Below are positions 44,433 through 50,802 of a stretch of DNA of 64,000 bases, in pieces. Location: contig NZ_JBPGNY010000001.1 in NCBI RefSeq assembly GCF_051133435.1, positions 682,001 to 746,000 on the forward strand, read 5' to 3'. Position 1 is the stretch's first letter, and the number at the start of each line of letters is the position of its first letter. The translations under genes and the position numbers were made by a program. The notes below the pieces were generated by a model. It worked only from the letters and a program-made list of their open reading frames with translations. It was not told the origin of the DNA and did no database searches. This DNA comes from JAAYAO01 sp051133435 (GTDB lineage Bacteria; Actinomycetota; Actinomycetes; Propionibacteriales; Propionibacteriaceae).

Positions 44433-45208
44433 GGCCTGCCCTCGATCTCGTCCCCGGATTCCTCCGGCTCGTCCGGCAGGTCATCGTTGTCGGGCTGATC
44501 CGCATCCGGCGGGACGTCGGGTTCGACACCGCCGTCGATCACCCAACTCTCCTTCGCACTGCTCACCCACCACCGGCAATGCCCCAGCGCGTCCGGGGCC
44601 AGATAGCCCGACATCAGGTCGGCCCGACCCACCGGGGTGGCCCCAACCAACTCGGCGACGTGATCCACCCCGGTATCACCGGCCAGCAGCACGATCACGC
44701 GCAGATTGCCGCGCAGGTGGTTGACCTCCAGCACGTCGACCACCTCGGCGTCCACCTCCGGTGCGATCAGCACCAGGGGCCGCCCCTGTGGCATGACGGT
44801 TTCCAGGACTGGATAAAGCTCGCGCACGGCACCCACCCGATCGGCACAGACCAGCACCAGCGGCTGCGGCGCCACAGCCCAACCCTCGTCCGGATCGGTG
44901 ACGAAGACCTTCGACAGCCACCCCAACCGAACCGACGGGGCCGAATCCAAGCGCCCCTTGATCTCGGCGCGTTGGCCGGCGGTCAGTGCGAGCACGGAAG
45001 GGTCCACCACCGGTTCTCGGGCTTCCAACTCGGTCAGGTATTCCGGCACTACCGCATCGGGGCGAAAATCGGGGATCTCCCGATCGGGAGGGGAAGTCAT
45101 CGCACGGCGACGCTTGACCCCGGCCCGGCGATCCCACAGCCAGCCGCCGACGGTCAGGGCCAACGCGAGGGCAGCAATCACCGTCAGCAGGATCGTCCAG
45201 CCGTCCAT
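44423..45208 (-). CDS. Membrane-anchored protein with an isolated GroEL apical-like domain
   Basis: 261 residues. One membrane helix (4-25) is followed by DRRAGVKRRR, so the rest should be cytoplasmic. Residues 95-228 follow the GroEL apical domain closely. LGWLSKVFVTDP matches RGYLSPYF-region sequence, LYPVLETVMPQGRPLVLIA matches the helix-strand pair, EVNHLRGNLRV matches VVNxxRGxxKV, and ALGHCRWWVSSAKESWVIDG matches the end of the apical domain. The equatorial ATPase and most of the intermediate domain are absent. The tail (229-258) is acidic. It could be a tethered substrate-binding module without ATP cycling. The start ATG follows a 28-codon ORF by 2 bp. The function is unknown and no database check was made. 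Confidence 0.75.
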   Translation of the reverse strand: MDGWTILLTVIAALALALTVGGWLWDRRAGVKRRRAMTSPPDREIPDFRPDAVVPEYLTELEAREPVVDPSVLALTAGQRAEIKGRLDSAPSVRLGWLSKVFVTDPDEGWAVAPQPLVLVCADRVGAVRELYPVLETVMPQGRPLVLIAPEVDAEVVDVLEVNHLRGNLRVIVLLAGDTGVDHVAELVGATPVGRADLMSGYLAPDALGHCRWWVSSAKESWVIDGGVEPDVPPDADQPDNDDLPDEPEESGDEIEGRPQA

Positions 45209-45210
45209 GG

Positions 45211-45297
45211 TCAGTCCGCTTCGGGGACCCGCGCGGGTTCGCGGGACTCTTTGCGGAACCTCTCCGGATTCATCGCGAGGTGCCCCTGCTGGGTCAT
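45211..45297 (-). CDS. Candidate 28-residue upstream ORF
   Basis: It reads MTQQGHLAMNPERFRKESRE then eight more residues and TGA. GGGAGG lies 4 nt before the ATG, a better ribosome site than that of the following gene. The stop is 2 bp before the ATG at 45208, so it may couple translation to the GroEL-apical-like gene. It is basic and hydrophilic, with no similarity recognised. Confidence 0.4.
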   Translation of the reverse strand: MTQQGHLAMNPERFRKESREPARVPEAD

Positions 45298-45425
45298 GCC
45301 GCCTCCCGTCGCGGTCCGAAAGTTCGTGCTCCGACTCCCGGAGTCAACGATAGGTGCACCCGAGGGCCGAACCCAGGCCACCGACCGAGAGGTCCGCGCA
45401 TCCGGCTTGCCCAGGGCACCCGACG

Positions 45426-45722
45426 CTACCCAGCGAGCTTGTCGTTCAGGGCTTCGCGGATGATCTCGGATCGACGCCGACCGGTGCGCTCGACCTCCTC
45501 GTCCAGGCGATCGAGCAACTCCTTCGGGAGCCGCAGCGTGATCGACGGGGAATGTCGGCCGGGTGCGGTCAGCGACGGCCGGCCAACGCGGGCCGTTTCG
45601 ATGAGGTCCGCCACGACGTCGTCGGTGACCCGTCGCCCACTGGGCAGTCGGACGTCTTCCACCTCGAGGTCGACATCGGAGCGGATCGGGGTGTCCGGGG
45701 TGATCTTCGGCGGGGTGCGCAT
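45426..45722 (-). CDS. Ribbon-helix-helix antitoxin
   Basis: 98 residues from the ATG with GGAGG 5 nt upstream. The C-terminal 45 residues (SITLRLPKELLDRLDEEVER, then TGRRRSEIIREALNDKL) are a typical RHH/CopG DNA-binding domain. The N-terminal half is acidic and probably binds the toxin. The start lies 1 bp after the toxin stop. It probably binds the TTGTGT repeats at 45959-45979. It is reverse to the common antitoxin-first order. Confidence 0.8.
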   Translation of the reverse strand: MRTPPKITPDTPIRSDVDLEVEDVRLPSGRRVTDDVVADLIETARVGRPSLTAPGRHSPSITLRLPKELLDRLDEEVERTGRRRSEIIREALNDKLAG

Positions 45723-45723
45723 G

Positions 45724-45957
45724 TCACTTCCTCCTATGTGCGGTCGGCATGACGTGGACGACGAGCAGGTCACCGTCGGCGAGTTCCACCGCGATGATCT
45801 CCAGTTCACGGCCACGCTCGTCAGCGCCGATGTACAGCCAGCCCTGGTCGCCGCGGCTGGTGGTGATGGGTTCCGGGATGGTGTTCGCCATCGCGTGGCG
45901 GGCACTGGCGCGACCGACGCGGTGCTTGCGTGCCGCCTGCGTGAACCTCAGCCCCAC
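45724..45957 (-). CDS. Putative toxin of a type II toxin-antitoxin pair
   Basis: 77 residues, GTG start. The N-terminus is a basic helix (FTQAARKHRVGRASARHAM). Strands follow with GWLYIGADERGRELEIIAVE and a C-terminal LLVVHVMPTAHRRK. Size, layout (helix then beta-sheet with IG-x-D-x-RG) and pairing with an RHH antitoxin resemble BrnT/RelE-clan toxins; the exact family is not certain. The operator begins right at the start codon, suggesting a very short or absent leader. Confidence 0.6.
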   Translation of the reverse strand: MGLRFTQAARKHRVGRASARHAMANTIPEPITTSRGDQGWLYIGADERGRELEIIAVELADGDLLVVHVMPTAHRRK

Positions 45958-45979
45958 GACACAATTGTGTCATACACAA
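45958..45979. promoter_or_regulatory. Triple half-site operator of the toxin-antitoxin operon
   Basis: The plus strand reads ACACAA (45959-45964), TTGTGT (45965-45970), CAT, ACACAA (45974-45979). These form two overlapping inverted repeats, the 14-bp perfect palindrome 45958-45971 and a second one spaced by 3 bp. It abuts the toxin start codon. This is a typical layout for an RHH autorepressor binding cooperatively. Confidence 0.7.
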
Positions 45980-46115
45980 ATATGTTTGGCGAGCTTTTCA
46001 GCCGCCGATTTCAGTCTCTTCGCGGACGTCCTGTTCGGGGTGCCAGCGGCGGGGCCGCAGCGGCGGCCGTCGCGGGCCAAATCTTCGCCGCGACCGGCAC
46101 CGAGGAATCTCGCCG

Positions 46116-46141
46116 TTTGTGACCAACATTTGTGACCAACA
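46116..46141. repeat. 13-bp perfect tandem repeat
   Basis: TTTGTGACCAACA occurs twice head to tail (46116-46128 and 46129-46141). It lies at the edge of the large hairpin downstream of tRNA-Lys. The 136 bp between the operator and this repeat hold no supported gene. Confidence 0.85.
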
Positions 46142-46193
46142 ACAGAGGAACGACCCTTCCAAAAGGCACTTGGAAGGGTCGTTCCTCTGTTGT
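46139..46193 (-). terminator. 24-bp perfect inverted repeat downstream of tRNA-Lys
   Basis: Arms 46139-46162 and 46170-46193 pair without mismatch around a 7-nt loop. It begins 20 bp after the tRNA-Lys 3' end on the minus strand. It could terminate the tRNA transcript, though there is no clean T-tract and the stem is longer than needed. Confidence 0.55.
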
Positions 46194-46213
46194 CAGGCCT
46201 AGTTTCGGGCCAG

Positions 46214-46287
46214 TGCCCCCACTGGGGCTCGAACCCAGGACCCACGGATTAAAAGTCCGTTGCTCTAACCAACTGAGCTATAGGGGC
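46214..46287 (-). tRNA. tRNA-Lys (anticodon UUU)
   Basis: 74 nt without an encoded CCA. Acceptor GCCCCTA/TGGGGGC, D-arm AGCTCAGTTGGTTAGAGC, anticodon loop CTTTTAA (UUU), T-loop GGTTCGAGCC, discriminator A. Confidence 0.96.
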
Positions 46288-46315
46288 CCCAACATCTTAG
46301 CGGCTTCGACGCGGT

Positions 46316-48703
46316 TCAGTTCCACCCGGCGATCGGGGCCGGGCCGACCTGGCTGACGCCGGCGAATCCTCCCGATCCGGTGCCCCGGTAGATCTTCACC
46401 TGGCCCGCGTGGTCGATCACCATCAGGTCGGTCTTGCCGTCACCGTTGCGGTCGGCCCCGCCGACGATGGTGCGGATACCTCGCCATCCCGAGCCGATCC
46501 GTCGAGTCTGGTAACCCATCGGCGTGCCGGCCGAACCCGGAATCAGGAACAGCGCCCCGTCGGAGGATCGGCGGGCGATCAGGTCGGGATAGCCGTCGCC
46601 GTCCCAGCGTCCGGCGTTGACGATGTAGTCGGCCCACCCCAGACGGCTGCTCAGGGTGCGGGGTGAGTTGTATCCCCCGCCGCCGTTGCTCGGATAGAAC
46701 AGCACCGTGCCGGTCGAGCGGCGGAAGGCCAGCAGCCCGGGACGTCCGGTGCCGAGCCAGTCGCCACCGGCGATGATCTGGTCGAACTGTCCCCAACCAC
46801 TGCTGACCACGCTGCCCGAGGGGTTGATCGTGCCGTCGGAGCGGCCGCGGTGCAGCATCAGCACCCCGTCCTTGCGACGCCACATCAGGTCGGGGTAACC
46901 GTCGCCGTTCCAGTCACCCGGCGCGATCACCGTGGATCCCGGGGACACCGCGACCGGCGTGTTCGTCACCGTCAGGGTGCCGCCGCGCGACCAGATGAAC
47001 GGACGGCGGGTGAGCACTCCGGAGGCGTCGACGGTCCAGACCAGGTTGGTCGATCCGGTGCGCTGACTGCCGACCACGCCGAGGTTCTGCCAGCCCGTGG
47101 CGAACTGGCCCGCGTAGGCATAGCGCGAGGCGGTGCCGCGGTAAAGACGCAGCGCCCCGGCGTCGGTCACCGCCCAGAAGTCACCGCGGCCGTCCCCGTC
47201 GATGTCACCTGCGCCGATCGCGCGCAGATAGGTCCAGTTGTTTCCGACATGCTTGCGCGGCTGCACCACGCCCTTGACGATCGAGTAGCTCCACAACCGG
47301 CCGGAGTAATCGGCGCCGACCACCGCCGGCGCTCCCCCGTTGGCGCGCGGCACGATGGTCATGAACCGCAGAATCTGCCAGCCCCGGCCGATCTGGCGCC
47401 CGGGGCGGATCGTCCCGTCGCCGCGTCCGGAGTACAGCAGCAGGGCACCGTCATGGCGGCGGGCCAGAATGTCGTGGCGTCCATCACCGTCGACATCGAC
47501 GCCACCCTCGATCCAGGTCATCTGCCCCCAGCCCGTACCCACCAGGCGCGGGGTGGTCAGCCCGTGGCTGGCGGTTCCGGGGTGGAAGTACAACCGACCG
47601 GACGCATCACGTCGGTACAGATCGGGACGACCGTCCCGGTTCGCATCCCCGCCGGGAATGGCGCCGACGCGCAACCATCCGGTACCGGTACGGACGGTGG
47701 TGTACCAGTCGATCCGTTCCTTGGTGATCTTGCGCGTCGGGGTGATGTAGGCGGCCCGGCCACCACGCTCGGCGACCAGGTCGATCACCCCGTCGCGGTT
47801 CACGTCGTGGCGGTCACCGGCGTAGCTCTTGGTGAGCGGCACCAGGAAGGACCCCGGACTGGGATAGATCGGCGCCGCCGTGGAACCGGAGGTCGAACCT
47901 GGGAACCACTGCTTGAGGTAGCGGTAGAAGGTCAGGTTGCCCGAGACCGAACAGGCATCGGACGATTTGCCCGCCGAGGCGATCAGCGCCGCATTCGGGA
48001 CGAAGGGAGTGTAGGTGTACAGCGCCGCGGTGGCCTGGTTGCGGATGTTCACCGTGGCCGACCCGCAGTTGCGTGCGGGGTGGTACTTGATCTGGTTGCT
48101 GCCGACCTTGTAGTTGTACCGCTCGGGATGCTGGCGGTATTTCTGGAACCGCTCGCCGGCGGAGTAGACCTGCATCACGAAGCCGACCGATTTCGGGTCG
48201 CAGGGCTGGAAGTCGGGGCACCCCGACCCGAGGGCCTTGTCGTAGCGGGTCTTGTTCAGCATCGACCCGGAGGCATAAACCAGGCTCTGCTCCTTCTGCA
48301 GCATCACCAAGATCACCTCGGGGTTGATGCCACAGGCGCGGGACAGATCGGCGATGATCCGCGATGAACGCCAGCCCTTACCGCCGGCAACCGCCTTGCA
48401 GTAGCGGGTGGCGGCCATCTTCGGCACGTCGGCGCGATAGTCCTTCAGGCAGGGGGTGCCGTCGGGGGCCGGGACGCAGTTGCGGCCCTCCCGGTCGAGG
48501 AAGGCCTGCACCTTGGCCGCATCCATCCGGCCGGCGGCGTAGAAATGCCCATCGGAGATCAGCATGCCGGGGTCGTAGCCGTCCACCGCGGTGGCCGACT
48601 GGGAGGACGGGCCGGTCAGGACACTGCCGGCCAGCATCGCCAGGGTTGCCAGCACGACTCCCAGGATCCGGGCTCGGCGCCGGGCTGCCGGACGCCTCAC
48701 CAC
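46316..48703 (-). CDS. Secreted FG-GAP/VCBS repeat protein with an N-terminal globular domain
   Basis: 795 residues. A twin-basic signal peptide (RRARILGVVLATLAMLAGSVL) occupies about 1-40. Residues 45-260 form a Cys-containing domain with NPEVILVMLQKEQSLVYASG, the Glu-bearing helix seen in lysozyme-like or hemagglutinin-annotated secreted actinobacterial proteins. From about 290 to the end there are at least seven FG-GAP calcium loops (for example DVNRDGVIDL, DVDGDGRHDI, DWNGDGYPDL, DRNGDGKTDL), consistent with a beta-propeller. It is probably cell-surface or extracellular. Its first codons overlap the S4 gene stop; GTG at 48700 is an alternative start. Confidence 0.85.
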   Translation of the reverse strand: MVRRPAARRRARILGVVLATLAMLAGSVLTGPSSQSATAVDGYDPGMLISDGHFYAAGRMDAAKVQAFLDREGRNCVPAPDGTPCLKDYRADVPKMAATRYCKAVAGGKGWRSSRIIADLSRACGINPEVILVMLQKEQSLVYASGSMLNKTRYDKALGSGCPDFQPCDPKSVGFVMQVYSAGERFQKYRQHPERYNYKVGSNQIKYHPARNCGSATVNIRNQATAALYTYTPFVPNAALIASAGKSSDACSVSGNLTFYRYLKQWFPGSTSGSTAAPIYPSPGSFLVPLTKSYAGDRHDVNRDGVIDLVAERGGRAAYITPTRKITKERIDWYTTVRTGTGWLRVGAIPGGDANRDGRPDLYRRDASGRLYFHPGTASHGLTTPRLVGTGWGQMTWIEGGVDVDGDGRHDILARRHDGALLLYSGRGDGTIRPGRQIGRGWQILRFMTIVPRANGGAPAVVGADYSGRLWSYSIVKGVVQPRKHVGNNWTYLRAIGAGDIDGDGRGDFWAVTDAGALRLYRGTASRYAYAGQFATGWQNLGVVGSQRTGSTNLVWTVDASGVLTRRPFIWSRGGTLTVTNTPVAVSPGSTVIAPGDWNGDGYPDLMWRRKDGVLMLHRGRSDGTINPSGSVVSSGWGQFDQIIAGGDWLGTGRPGLLAFRRSTGTVLFYPSNGGGGYNSPRTLSSRLGWADYIVNAGRWDGDGYPDLIARRSSDGALFLIPGSAGTPMGYQTRRIGSGWRGIRTIVGGADRNGDGKTDLMVIDHAGQVKIYRGTGSGGFAGVSQVGPAPIAGWN

Positions 48704-48939
48704 GGCACGTCCACATCATCGGAGAGGTCGACGACCTCACGCACCACTTGCTCGGCCACCCGTACCTCGACGACCATGCCTTCGCGCAGTTGCCGACCGC
48801 GGCGGGTTTCCACCTCACCGTCGACGCTGACGCGACCGTCCGCGATCAGTTCCCGGGCTTCGCCTCCGGTTTCGACGATGCCCGCATACTTCAGAAACTG
48901 CCCGAGCCGGATCATACCGTCGGGTTCTGTGCCTGCCAT
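48697..48939 (-). CDS. S4-domain RNA-binding protein
   Basis: 80 residues. The S4 core is visible as IRLGQFLKYAGIVETGGEAR then LIADGRVSVDGEVETRRG. Stand-alone S4 proteins of this size bind structured RNA, often ribosomal; those of the RqcP/YlmH-like group act in ribosome quality control. Leaderless-type promoter; the stop overlaps the start of the FG-GAP gene. Confidence 0.88.
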   Translation of the reverse strand: MAGTEPDGMIRLGQFLKYAGIVETGGEARELIADGRVSVDGEVETRRGRQLREGMVVEVRVAEQVVREVVDLSDDVDVPW

Positions 48940-48951
48940 GGCGCCAATCTA
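48940..48951 (-). promoter_or_regulatory. Leaderless-type -10 of the S4 gene
   Basis: On the minus strand TAGATT (48951-48946), then 6 bases, then ATG at 48939. Confidence 0.45.
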
Positions 48952-48994
48952 ATGCGCCGAGGCGCCCCGGCGGCGCAGGCCGCGGGCCTGTCGC

Positions 48995-49633
48995 TCAGGC
49001 GGCGAAGTGGCCCGAGGCCTCGATCTGGGTCAGCAGCTCACGGACCCGCTCCTCGAGCTGGTCGCGTACCTCGCGGGCGCCTTCGAGGCCTTCGCCGTCG
49101 AGGCTGTCGACCTCCCACTCCAGCCAGGTGATCCCGGGGTAGCTGTGGAAGTCGTGTGACCCGAGCACCACCACGTAGTCGGCCGCGTCGGCCAGGCTGG
49201 TGCTGAACGGCAGCGGGTAGGGTTCCTGGATCTTGATGTCACGTTCTGCGAGCACCTGCACCGCGAGCGGATCGAGCCCGCCCCGCGGGTGGGTTCCGGC
49301 GCAGCGCACGTTGACCTTGCCCTCCGACAACACCCGCATCAGCGCGGCGGCCATGTGCGAGCGGGCCGAGTTGCGTTCGGACGCGAACAGCACCTCGGGC
49401 AGCGGCTTGGTGAGTCGGCCTTCGGCCTGCCCCTTGGCGGTCAGCAGGTGCCGGGCCATCCGTTCGGACAGGATGGGCAGAAACTCCTCGACGGTCGCCT
49501 GCGGCTGGATGTGCTCACGGGCGGTGGCGTACGCCTCGCGCACCTCATCGGGAGTGAAGACGCCCTCATAATCGTTCACCAGAGAAGCTTGAATGCGTTC
49601 GAACTGGTGATCGAGATCCAACAACGAGGTCAT
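48995..49633 (-). CDS. ArsC/LMW-PTP-like protein lacking the catalytic cysteines
   Basis: 212 residues with AAGGAGG before the ATG. An N-terminal three-helix domain (1-75), as in actinobacterial fused arsenate reductases, is followed by a low-molecular-weight phosphatase fold (78-212). The P-loop reads VLFASERNSARS, so the nucleophile position of C-x5-R is Ser85 while Arg91 is kept. The usual GCGDxCP region reads GSHDFHS, so the resolving cysteines are missing, as is the general-acid DP. Cys111 is the only cysteine. It is therefore probably not an active thioredoxin-type arsenate reductase or classical phosphatase; it may be a phosphate/arsenate-binding pseudoenzyme. PHO-box-like repeats lie upstream. 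Confidence 0.8.
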   Translation of the reverse strand: MTSLLDLDHQFERIQASLVNDYEGVFTPDEVREAYATAREHIQPQATVEEFLPILSERMARHLLTAKGQAEGRLTKPLPEVLFASERNSARSHMAAALMRVLSEGKVNVRCAGTHPRGGLDPLAVQVLAERDIKIQEPYPLPFSTSLADAADYVVVLGSHDFHSYPGITWLEWEVDSLDGEGLEGAREVRDQLEERVRELLTQIEASGHFAA

Positions 49634-49679
49634 GTGACGCCTCCTTCAGGTCGCTCAGGCTTCTACCTTAGCAGAAGTC

Positions 49680-49723
49680 GTTAACCTTCTGTTCACCTTT
49701 GGGAGGCGTTTCGTTAACTTCCC
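49680..49723. promoter_or_regulatory. PHO-box-like direct repeats
   Basis: GTTAACC (49680), GTTCACC (49691) and GTTAACT (49713) lie at multiples of 11 bp, the spacing of actinobacterial PhoP boxes (GTTCACC units). The unit at 49702 is degenerate. It lies upstream of the ArsC-like gene, 47-90 bp from its ATG, and just after the end of the hypothetical gene ending at 49731. Confidence 0.5.
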
Positions 49724-49730
49724 GGGCGAG

Positions 49731-50159
49731 TCACTCCCCGGACGGCTGCTCCGCCTCTTCATCGGCCCCATCGCCCTCCGACGAGCGGTTGCGCAGGGCA
49801 ACCCCCTCGCGGTAGCCCTCGACGATGTCGGCGTAGTTGATGACATCACCGAGCAGATGATTGATGAGTTCGACACACCGGGACTCGACCTCGGCCCAGT
49901 GCACCGGATTGCGCCGGTAGACCGGGTCGACCTCCTTGAGCAGGTGGTCGACATTCACCGGCTGGGTGGTGCCGGGTGCGATGTAGTAGAGATGCCAGCG
50001 GCCGCCCTCGTTCCACTTGCCGTCCGGCACCAAGAGCAGTGCTGCACCACCCGACAGGTTGAACCACTCCGAGGCGCTGATCCCGCCGGCCGAGCGCAAC
50101 CCGAGCCCACCCCACCGATCGCCGTGGGCATGCTCGGTGAAGATCCACTGTCCGTTCAT
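49731..50159 (-). CDS. Hypothetical protein
   Basis: 142 residues. The N-terminus has WIFTEHAHGDRWGGLGLRSA; the middle has LLLVPDGKWNEGGRWHLYYI; a helical region follows with CVELINHLLGDVINYADIVEGYREG, and the C-terminus is acidic. No signal peptide, membrane helix or catalytic motif is seen, and no family is recognised. It stands alone between the ArsC-like gene and the divergent fur gene. Confidence 0.6.
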   Translation of the reverse strand: MNGQWIFTEHAHGDRWGGLGLRSAGGISASEWFNLSGGAALLLVPDGKWNEGGRWHLYYIAPGTTQPVNVDHLLKEVDPVYRRNPVHWAEVESRCVELINHLLGDVINYADIVEGYREGVALRNRSSEGDGADEEAEQPSGE

Positions 50160-50292
50160 CGTTGCGCATTCCGTTCTTCGATCAGCACTGACTTCGTGAG
50201 GATATCGCGGCCGCGGCCACCCGGTGGACGGCCACCATCCGGCTCGAGACCGCACGAGCCACAAAGATCACAAAATCAGCCTCTTCCTAATC

Positions 50293-50328
50293 TTGATTGA
50301 TTCCACTTTTTGGGTCTACGCTGGTCAC
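50293..50328 (+). promoter_or_regulatory. Leaderless-type promoter and possible Fur box of fur-katA
   Basis: TTGATT (50293-50298) and TACGCT (50317-50322) are 18 bp apart, and the ATG follows 6 nt later. The AT-rich stretch CCTAATCTTGATTGATT around the -35 contains AATC/GATT inverted half-sites and could be the autoregulatory Fur/PerR-type box. Confidence 0.5.
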
Positions 50329-50802
50329 ATGCTTGACGCGCCGACTCTGTTGCGCGAGGCCCGACTCCGGGTCACCGCGCCGCGTGTCGCGGTGCTCACC
50401 GAGCTGGCCGACCACCCCCATGCCGATGTCGAGCGGATCCGCACCCTGGTGCGCAGTCGCCTCGGGGCGGTGTCCACCCAGGCGATCTACGACGTCCTGA
50501 AGGCGCTCACCGACGCCGGACTGTTGCGCCGGGTCGAACCGGCCGGCCAACCGGCCCGCTACGAGCTCGACCCGCACGACAACCATCACCACGCGGTGTG
50601 CCGTCGCTGTGGCGCGGTGTCCGACATCGCCTGTCGCAGCGACGACGTCCCCTGCATGTACCCCGAGGACGACCGCGGCTATCTGATCGACCAGGCCGAG
50701 GTCATCTACTGGGGCGTCTGCCCCGCCTGCCGGGACCCCGTCCCCGAAAGCGCAACAACCCACACCCCACCGCAACCGAACACACACATAAGGAGAATCT
50801 GA
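50329..50802 (+). CDS. Fur-family regulator, likely peroxide-sensing
   Basis: 157 residues. A winged helix (STQAIYDVLKALTDAGLLRRVEP) is followed by a dimerisation domain with the HHH metal cluster (DPHDNHHHAVC). Two CxxC pairs (CRRC, CPAC) form the structural zinc site. The stop overlaps the katA start (TGATG), so regulator and catalase are one transcript. In actinobacteria such Fur-catalase pairs (FurA, CatR) repress their own operon and respond to peroxide. The C-terminal tail is Pro/Thr-rich. Confidence 0.92.
   Translation: MLDAPTLLREARLRVTAPRVAVLTELADHPHADVERIRTLVRSRLGAVSTQAIYDVLKALTDAGLLRRVEPAGQPARYELDPHDNHHHAVCRRCGAVSDIACRSDDVPCMYPEDDRGYLIDQAEVIYWGVCPACRDPVPESATTHTPPQPNTHIRRI

Noticed and set aside
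45958..46140. Small plus- and minus-strand ORFs between the toxin gene and tRNA-Lys
   Set aside because: They read through the operator, the tandem repeat, the hairpin or the tRNA. They have no ribosome site and no recognisable protein features.
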